From a virus, in IMG/VR virus record IMGVR_UViG_3300008219_000143, positions 1 through 20,387 of that record: a DNA stretch of 20,387 bases. One strand, written 5' to 3'. Of this stretch, positions 14,741-20,387 are shown piece by piece. The notes beneath the pieces were generated by a model. That model saw nothing but the letters and a program-made list of their open reading frames with translations, searched no databases and was not told where the DNA came from. The first letter of the stretch is position 1. Each line of letters starts with the position of its first letter. The position numbers were made by a program, and so were the translations under genes.

Positions 14741-16677
14741 TGACTCAATCCACAGCCAGAGTTACAAGCAACAATACTGTCAATCTTGGCAACAGATTAT
14801 TCAATATCGTTGGCAAGCCACAGAGGAGACTTGTTTCTGTTTTCCCGCAAAAGATAGTTACTGGTGATTACACAAATGAATCCAACCCTGTCTCTTCTGC
14901 TCAGGTCTGGGATGATGCAAGGGGTGGCATCGGAGTAGAAAACTGGACACAGCAAGCAGCAGGTAGGCCGTGGTACTCAACGCTTTCACTCAGGCACAAC
15001 AGGCACTTAGTCCTTCAGCGCAGGGCAATATCAACCGCAAGCAATGACGATATAGGGTCAGACACTTCAGTTACTTTTCTGGCAGAACTAAACCAAGAGA
15101 TCTATTCTTTAGCTACCTCAAAGATTTATCTATACGATGACGCTGCTGATAGCTGGGGCTCTTCTCTGAGAACCTTTGCTGCCAGAGTGACGGATGTAAT
15201 AACTGCCCCTATTGGTGGAACAGACACGCTGATTGTTGCCCAGAGAGATAACCCTGTTGACTATACAACTAACGGAAGTAGCTGGACTAATGAGGCAAAG
15301 GCTACGCAGATAGAGCTAATGACTTATGGCTACAAGGATTTACTGTGGGGCATAAGCAATGAAGGGGAGCTGCATTTTCTTAGCAATTTTACTGATGGGT
15401 GGAAACATATAGCCACTCTAAAGATTCCCTACGGAGAGCCTACTAAGTTGTTTATAGGGCCGGGGCCTTCTGGAGAAGACCTGCTTTATTGCTCTACTCA
15501 AGTAGGACTATTTGTATATGACAATCTCAATGAAAGATTTGTTCAGACAGAACTGGTTCTTCCTTACCACAAAGATAATGGGAGAGGGGTAGACATCTAC
15601 AGGGGTGCTATTTATTTTTCAGCAGGAGGTTCTCTGTATAGATACCAGCCGGGGCAGGAATCAAGAATTGACATCATTGGCCCTGACCTAGAAGATGGCC
15701 TGCCTGAAAGCAGGCAAGGTGTTATCAAGGCAGCTATCAAAACCCACAATGACTTTATCGTATTGCTGGACGGGTCTGAGCTTTCAGGGTCAGCGGCAGA
15801 AGCAAATGTCCCTAACTTTACTGACGGTATACATACAAGTACGGTAATGCCATCAGGGTTTGGAAGGTCAAGCGTACTTGGGCTTGCAATGCCTAGGGCT
15901 GGATGGGAAGTGAAGTGGTCTTCTGCAACAGCAGGAGAGTCTGTATCTGCAAATATGCTGGTTACTACTGCCTATACTTCTTACAGGCTATGGTGGGCAG
16001 CAGGTGAGAATGTCTATTACCAGCAGCTTCCTACGGCTCTTGAAAATCCTAACCAAGTAACAAGTGCTCAACGAGAAGCATCAGGGATATTTGAAACCCC
16101 TTGGTACGATGCAGGTGCAGGACATCAGGACAAGACAGCCTTATCTTTCAAGGTAGACTCTGTTCATCCCTCTTCTTCAGAGACAGTACTGCTTCAGTAT
16201 GCAGTTAACTATGATGACGCTGACTCTGCTTATAGGAGCGTAGTAACTAAGAGCGTTACCTCTGAAGAGAGCTACTCTTTGCCAACGCCAAACAACCCAG
16301 AGGGGATAGTATTCAGGGCTATAAAGGCAAAGCTTACACTTACCAGATCAGGCACAAGAACATCAACTCCAGATGTCAAGCAGTTAGCATTAGTCTTTAA
16401 GAAGACCAATGAAACTTTATGGGGTTGGGATGTAGTAATTGACTTCCGTAAGGGGAAACAAGGGCAGACACCAACAGAGCAAAGGGATTATATTTTTGGT
16501 AGGTCTGTTGACTCTCTTGTAAATAAAAGGGAGCTTATTCCTTTTACATTCAGAGATGAATTAGATAACGAGCAGAATTTCTGGGTAATGATTACAAATG
16601 TAATAGCCGAAGAAGGTACAGGTAGAGATGTATCAGGGCTGTGGCGAGTTACAGTTGCTGAACCGAGGCAGTCTTAG
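14740..16677 (+). CDS. beta-propeller-like tail protein
   Basis: The product has 645 residues. Residues about 115-345 carry repeated short strands with Tyr/Trp/Asp spacing typical of propeller blades (EIYSLATSKIYLYDDAADSW, DTLIVAQRDNPVDYTTNG, DLLWGISNEGELHFLSNF, LLYCSTQVGLFVYDNLNERF, AIYFSAGGSLYRYQPG). Residues about 350-440 continue beta-rich, and about 450-545 look like a further sandwich (FETPWYDAGAGHQDKTALSF). The C-terminal 90 residues include LWGWDVVIDFRKGKQG and end in WRVTVAEPRQS. Propeller-like proteins form hubs or nozzles in short-tailed phages, so a tail nozzle or hub role is plausible. This, and the absence of a tape-measure-like gene after it, mildly favours a podovirus morphology, which is inference. 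No enzyme motif was seen. Confidence 0.65.
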   Translation: MTQSTARVTSNNTVNLGNRLFNIVGKPQRRLVSVFPQKIVTGDYTNESNPVSSAQVWDDARGGIGVENWTQQAAGRPWYSTLSLRHNRHLVLQRRAISTASNDDIGSDTSVTFLAELNQEIYSLATSKIYLYDDAADSWGSSLRTFAARVTDVITAPIGGTDTLIVAQRDNPVDYTTNGSSWTNEAKATQIELMTYGYKDLLWGISNEGELHFLSNFTDGWKHIATLKIPYGEPTKLFIGPGPSGEDLLYCSTQVGLFVYDNLNERFVQTELVLPYHKDNGRGVDIYRGAIYFSAGGSLYRYQPGQESRIDIIGPDLEDGLPESRQGVIKAAIKTHNDFIVLLDGSELSGSAAEANVPNFTDGIHTSTVMPSGFGRSSVLGLAMPRAGWEVKWSSATAGESVSANMLVTTAYTSYRLWWAAGENVYYQQLPTALENPNQVTSAQREASGIFETPWYDAGAGHQDKTALSFKVDSVHPSSSETVLLQYAVNYDDADSAYRSVVTKSVTSEESYSLPTPNNPEGIVFRAIKAKLTLTRSGTRTSTPDVKQLALVFKKTNETLWGWDVVIDFRKGKQGQTPTEQRDYIFGRSVDSLVNKRELIPFTFRDELDNEQNFWVMITNVIAEEGTGRDVSGLWRVTVAEPRQS

Positions 16678-16697
16678 TGTAGTAAACTGCCATGAAC

Positions 16698-16703
16698 AGG
16701 AGA
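16698..16703 (+). promoter_or_regulatory. ribosome binding site of tail fibre gene
   Basis: AGGAGA lies five bases before ATG 16709 in a 31-base gap after the propeller-like gene. It is a near-consensus site at one of the few junctions here without stop-start overlap. Confidence 0.7.
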
Positions 16704-16708
16704 AGTAA

Positions 16709-19234
16709 ATGCCTTCAAGTCAAACGCTAACTGGATTTGTATATGACGCAGCAGGGAAAGCAGTTTCCTCAGCCGATGTAAAACTTTACAGGGCAGGAAC
16801 TACTACTGGCGCGCTATCTTCTACTGTTACCAATGCTTCGGGTAAGTGGACGTTTGCCCTGTCATCGGCAACTGACTCTAACTATGACGCAGGAGCGGTA
16901 GACCTAGACGTTCAGATAACTAACGCTGCTACTGGTACGGTTGGACGTATCAAGTTTGAAGATCAGGTACAGGTAGAGAGGGTTCTTGCTAGGCAATTCC
17001 TGCTTTCTCCTGACTCCAATGCGTCTTCAGGTACAGCAGCCAGAGGCTTTTTCCACCGGATTACTGGCACTACTACGCTAGGTGCAGAGATGACACACAC
17101 TCTGCCAAAGCATACTGGTACTTTCCTGATGGGGAAATCTCAGGATTCAGCAGGTGCGTTTGTTCTTGGGGATTCTCAAACTGTTACATCATCTGCCGCA
17201 GCATCATTTAAAAAGCTAACTACTACCAGCAGCCTTGAGGTCACTGGTGGTGGAGTAAAGGTAAACACCAGTAAGTTCACCACTGATTCTGATGGTAATA
17301 CTGTAATTGCAGGGACGCTTACAGTTGGCGCAAATGCAACGAGTGGAACTGATGTTATTTTCTACTCTGCAACATCTGGCGATAACTTCACATGGGATGC
17401 ATCTGCAAAGAAACTAATTATTACTGGTACAAATGCAACGACCGCTTTCGCAGTGGCAGATGGTAACGCTACGTTTGCAGATGATGTAACGATTACAGGG
17501 TCGCTGACTGTTAGTGGTACAACCACAACGATTAACTCTACCGTTACTACTTATTCTGATGCACTCGTAAAACTGGCACAGGGTACTACTGCAACTCCTG
17601 CTGCTGACCTTGGGTTTATTTTTACCAGAGGTAATGGATCTGGCACTAACATAGCTAACCGTGCAATGCTTTGGGACGAGTCCGAAGATGAATTTGCTTT
17701 TGCCTTTACAAATAATGAGACAGGGGCTACCACTGGTAACGTAACCATAGATGACCATGCTGCCCTTCACGTAGGAAAGATAGAAGCAGATGACGCGTCT
17801 GTCTTTACTCAGGGCTTTACGGTTGGTACTGATGCTAACGGGGCAGATGTTATTTTTTATTCTGGTACATCTGGAGACAATCTCACATGGGATGCGTCTG
17901 AAGAGGTGTTACAGATAACAGGAACTAATAACACAACAGCATTAGATGTTCTGGATGGTGACGTAAGAATAGTAGACAAGCTCTACTTCTATGACAGAGG
18001 AGGAGAATATATATCCTCAGACGGGTCAACTCTCACTATTACAGGGGCAACAACCTTTTCTGCAAATGTAGTTATAACAGGCGACCTAACCATATCTGGT
18101 GACGACCTGACGATGGCAACCAATACATCCGGTGCAGCTTTGATTGGTGATGGTACTAATTTCAATCCGGTAGTTATTAGCGGTGATATTGCAATAGCAA
18201 CAAACGGCACGACTACGATAGCCGATGATGCTGTGGATAGCGACCAGATCGTATCAGGGGCTATTGATGCAGGGCATATGGCTGCTAACTCAATAGACTC
18301 CGCTAGTTATGTTGACGGTTCTATTGATACAGCACATTATGCCGCTGGTTCAGTTGATACAACTGCTTTAGGAGCAGATTCAGTAACCGCAGCGAAGATT
18401 GGCGATAATGTAATTGATAGTGAACATTATGCGGCAGCTTCCATCGACAACGAACACCTTGCAGATAATGCTGTCGATAGTGCTGAACTTGCAGCAGGCT
18501 CTGTTGATACAGCCCACATCGCTGATAACCAAGTAACACTACCAAAGATGGCAGGACTTGCAAGAGGCAAGATTATATACGGGGATGCTAGCGGAGATCC
18601 TGCTGCGCTGGCAGTAGGCACGGCAGGCTATGCCCTTGCAACAAATGGAACAGACCTAGCTTATACAAACTCTTTGTTAGCAGCAGACTATGTTATAGGT
18701 GAAGACGCTGACACAAAGATTGACTTTGAAACTGCTGATGAAATTCACTTTGACGCAGCAGGAACTGAAATAGTCAAGATAGATGCTGCTGGGTTAACTA
18801 TGACTAGCGGTAAAGGAATTGTATTAGACTCCCTACCAGATTCAGACAATGAGTTCTCTGGCTTCTTTGCTTCCTTTGCAAATGCTACAGGATCAACTAT
18901 TTCTCAGGGTGCAGTTGTATACCATACTGGCACAGCAAACCAAGTTGCTCTTGCCAGAGCTAATGCAGACTCCACTATGCCAGCGATAGCTATTGCAACG
19001 GCTGATGTAGCCAATGGAGCGAGCGGAAACTTTATGCTAATGGGGATTTGCTATGACGCATCTCTTGCAACTTTAGGTATTGGCGGAGAGGTTTATGTGT
19101 CTGAAGATACCGCAGGTGCAGTTACAGCTACCCTCCCAGCTAGTGCTGGTGACAGAGTTCAGGTAGTTGGTATAGGTATGCATGCAGATAAGATGATTTT
19201 CAATCCTGATTACACTGTTGTAGAGAGGGCATAG
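16709..19234 (+). CDS. tail fibre protein with transthyretin-like head, duplicated module and decapeptide array
   Basis: The product has 841 residues, Gly/Ser/Thr/Ala/Asp-rich. Residues 1 to about 95 form a CarboxypepD_reg/transthyretin-like domain (SQTLTGFVYDAAGKAVSSADV) that probably attaches to the tail. Two copies of one module follow: residues about 211-262 and 376-425 share ADVIFYSGTSGDNLTWDAS-type sequence and then ITGTN-TTA. Residues about 508-617 contain some 11 ten-residue repeats of the form S-I/V-D-x-x-H-Y/L-A-x-x, characteristic of elongated trimeric fibre shafts. Residues about 710-841 form a beta-rich tip beginning SGFFASFANATGSTISQGA and ending FNPDYTVVERA, of a kind seen in phage fibres. 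The gene has a near-consensus ribosome site, and its TAG overlaps the next GTG. The tip may bind the host receptor. Confidence 0.8.
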   Translation: MPSSQTLTGFVYDAAGKAVSSADVKLYRAGTTTGALSSTVTNASGKWTFALSSATDSNYDAGAVDLDVQITNAATGTVGRIKFEDQVQVERVLARQFLLSPDSNASSGTAARGFFHRITGTTTLGAEMTHTLPKHTGTFLMGKSQDSAGAFVLGDSQTVTSSAAASFKKLTTTSSLEVTGGGVKVNTSKFTTDSDGNTVIAGTLTVGANATSGTDVIFYSATSGDNFTWDASAKKLIITGTNATTAFAVADGNATFADDVTITGSLTVSGTTTTINSTVTTYSDALVKLAQGTTATPAADLGFIFTRGNGSGTNIANRAMLWDESEDEFAFAFTNNETGATTGNVTIDDHAALHVGKIEADDASVFTQGFTVGTDANGADVIFYSGTSGDNLTWDASEEVLQITGTNNTTALDVLDGDVRIVDKLYFYDRGGEYISSDGSTLTITGATTFSANVVITGDLTISGDDLTMATNTSGAALIGDGTNFNPVVISGDIAIATNGTTTIADDAVDSDQIVSGAIDAGHMAANSIDSASYVDGSIDTAHYAAGSVDTTALGADSVTAAKIGDNVIDSEHYAAASIDNEHLADNAVDSAELAAGSVDTAHIADNQVTLPKMAGLARGKIIYGDASGDPAALAVGTAGYALATNGTDLAYTNSLLAADYVIGEDADTKIDFETADEIHFDAAGTEIVKIDAAGLTMTSGKGIVLDSLPDSDNEFSGFFASFANATGSTISQGAVVYHTGTANQVALARANADSTMPAIAIATADVANGASGNFMLMGICYDASLATLGIGGEVYVSEDTAGAVTATLPASAGDRVQVVGIGMHADKMIFNPDYTVVERA
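18230..18559 (+). repeat. decapeptide-coding 30-base tandem repeats in fibre gene
   Basis: About 11 imperfect 30-base units, in frame, encode ten-residue repeats such as GSIDTAHYAA, GSVDTTALGA and ASIDNEHLAD (residues about 508-617). They form a regular shaft element rather than a CRISPR or mobile repeat, since the units are adjacent with no spacers and are kept in frame. Confidence 0.8.
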
Positions 19235-19911
19235 TGGCAAACCAAGTTGCAAAAGTATCCTTAGTAGCTATTGCGGACATTGAAGAAGTAACAGGAATAG
19301 CTGACGCTAGCCTTGCAGAACTTTCAGGCCTTGAGTTTACTGGCGTAACTGACGCTCATACGCTGATCGGCAGTCCTGCTATCAGCGACGGTAGCGATGC
19401 CTCTCTTGGCTTTACTTCTGGCATAGATTCCACCTATGAGGTATACGAGTTCCACTTTATAAATATGCACCCTGAGAATGGTAATGCACAGTTTATGTTC
19501 CAAGTAAACGACTCAGGTGACGAGGGTGGGGCTTATGATGAATCTGAGATTACGTCTACTACATGGAACTGGTATAACGGTGCTTCAAAAACTGCTACTG
19601 GCCCGAATTACGAAGATGACAAAGATTTATCGAATGATGCAGATTATCAGCCCATACTTTCACGGCGTACTGGTGCTGAAGATAGTGAATCGGTTTCTGG
19701 TATTTTGACGTTATTTCACCCGTCAAGTAATACTTTCGTGAAGCACTTTATATCACAAGGCATAGGCTACCACCACGAAGATTATGCTTTGACGTTTAGA
19801 GTCGCAGGGTATATCAACGATACTACTCCTATAACTCAGATAAATTTTAAGTTTGATAACGGACAGATACAAGGCGGGCAAATTAGAATGTACGGATTGG
19901 CGAAATCATAA
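19234..19911 (+). CDS. beta-rich tail/fibre-associated protein, first paralogue
   Basis: The product has 225 residues. It starts with GTG at 19234, sharing bases with the fibre stop (TAGTG), and ends at a TAATG shared with the next gene. It contains YEVYEFHFINMHPENGNAQFMFQVND (residues about 69-94), SGILTLFHPSSNTFVKHF (154-171), RVAGYIND (191-198) and an Ile-Arg-Met-Tyr-Gly-Leu end. Such proteins, with a 'YEFHF-NxHP' start, an IxxYG-type ending and a beta-sandwich predicted in between, are common next to fibres in marine phages. The next gene is its tandem relative. A receptor-binding or fibre-tip role is inferred from position; the first 45 residues may form the attachment segment. Confidence 0.65.
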   Translation: MANQVAKVSLVAIADIEEVTGIADASLAELSGLEFTGVTDAHTLIGSPAISDGSDASLGFTSGIDSTYEVYEFHFINMHPENGNAQFMFQVNDSGDEGGAYDESEITSTTWNWYNGASKTATGPNYEDDKDLSNDADYQPILSRRTGAEDSESVSGILTLFHPSSNTFVKHFISQGIGYHHEDYALTFRVAGYINDTTPITQINFKFDNGQIQGGQIRMYGLAKS

Positions 19912-20387
19912 TGGCTAAGACACTAATTCTAGCTAAGACAGCCCCCACTGACGCGGATTCAGGCGTACTTCGGTTTGTAGATGGGGAAGATGCCGTAGTG
20001 ATGGATGACACTTATCCAGTTTATGAATTTCATTTCTATAACCTGCACCCCTCTGTGGATGCAGCAAAGGTTATGTTCCAATCAAGCCTCGATACTGGTA
20101 ACAATTATAATATTTCTACAACGACAGCTTTTCTTCAGACGTACCACAGCGAAGGCGATGGCAACGAAACATTTTCAATCAATGCAACTTACAGCGCAGG
20201 GAATAGCACTTCTGATCTTTACCTAAGTGATGGCGTTGGTTACGACAACGACCAATCTGCCAGCGGGGTTATGACTTTGTACGACCCTTCAGATACGGAT
20301 TTCGTGAAAAACTTTACGTGTGAAATTCAGCAGTCATCTGCTGGTGACACCTGTAACATTTCCCGTGTGGCAGGCTATATCAATACA
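19911..20387 (+). CDS. beta-rich tail/fibre-associated protein, second paralogue (3' truncated by window)
   Basis: An open frame from ATG 19911 runs to the window end, 159 codons without stop. It repeats the landmarks of the gene before it: YPVYEFHFYNLHPSVDAAKV corresponds to YEVYEFHFINMHP, GVMTLYDPSDTDFVKNF corresponds to GILTLFHPSSNTFVKHF, and RVAGYINT corresponds to RVAGYIND. Lengths between landmarks are similar, but the mid-region differs, consistent with a duplication followed by divergence of the exposed part. The first 30 residues (AKTLILAKTAPTDADSG) are shorter than in the first copy. The final residues, including any C-terminal motif, are beyond the window. The start is fixed by the stop-start overlap. 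Confidence 0.65.
   Translation, partial: MAKTLILAKTAPTDADSGVLRFVDGEDAVVMDDTYPVYEFHFYNLHPSVDAAKVMFQSSLDTGNNYNISTTTAFLQTYHSEGDGNETFSINATYSAGNSTSDLYLSDGVGYDNDQSASGVMTLYDPSDTDFVKNFTCEIQQSSAGDTCNISRVAGYINT

Noticed and set aside
17414-17770. 118-residue antisense frame inside the tail fibre gene
   Set aside because: Low-complexity Ser/Cys/Ile-rich translation, the mirror of the fibre's repetitive codons.
18230-18559. Regular 30-base repeats as a CRISPR array
   Set aside because: There are no spacers, the units are imperfect, and they are in frame within a fibre gene.
20005-20226. 73-residue + frame near the window end
   Set aside because: It is an alternative frame of the truncated second paralogue, whose own frame is open to the window end and shows clear homology to its neighbour.

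Overview
The window is part of the virion-structure region of an uncultured tailed dsDNA bacteriophage. Every credible gene lies on the + strand. The genes are packed head to tail, with six junctions where stop and start codons share bases (five TAATG/TAGTG, one TTTGATA). The products are classic phage structural proteins, some of types familiar from marine phage genomes: a giant internal protein, scaffold, HK97-type capsid protein, decoration protein, neck protein and beta-rich tail proteins. The marine origin and host are inferred from protein flavour only. No integrase, transposase, tRNA, CRISPR array or host housekeeping gene is visible.

Layout. (1) 1-5538: a giant 1840-residue protein with hydrophobic segments, probably an internal or ejected virion protein; its start lies at the window edge. 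(2) 5586-8760, head module: scaffold-like protein, major capsid protein, an unrecognised small protein with a Cys motif and Arg-rich tail, a 92-base foldable intergenic stretch, and a decoration-like protein. It is closed by a strong intrinsic terminator (8776-8808). (3) 8834-11297, cargo: FkbM-type methyltransferase, NeuB-type nonulosonate (sialic, legionaminic or pseudaminic acid) synthase and NeuA-type CMP-sugar cytidylyltransferase, overlapping one another. (4) 11290-12748: an unknown helical protein and a Rossmann-like phage protein with a long helical tail. (5) 12757-16677, neck/tail: small beta protein, connector-like protein with an inserted carbohydrate-binding-like jelly roll, 99-residue beta protein and a beta-propeller-like tail protein. 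(6) 16709-20387: an 841-residue tail fibre with a decapeptide array, then two tandem paralogous beta proteins, the last cut by the window end.

The head and tail genes together describe virion assembly and host attachment. The striking part is the nonulosonate cassette placed between the decoration gene and the neck genes. NeuB condenses phosphoenolpyruvate with an amino sugar to make a nine-carbon acidic sugar and NeuA activates it with CTP; the FkbM methyltransferase could modify the sugar or its glycan. Because the cassette sits inside the late structural operon, a reasonable but unproven reading is that the sugar ends up on virions or on the host surface late in infection. No sugar transferase or upstream epimerase is recognisable here, so those steps would come from the host or from elsewhere in the genome.
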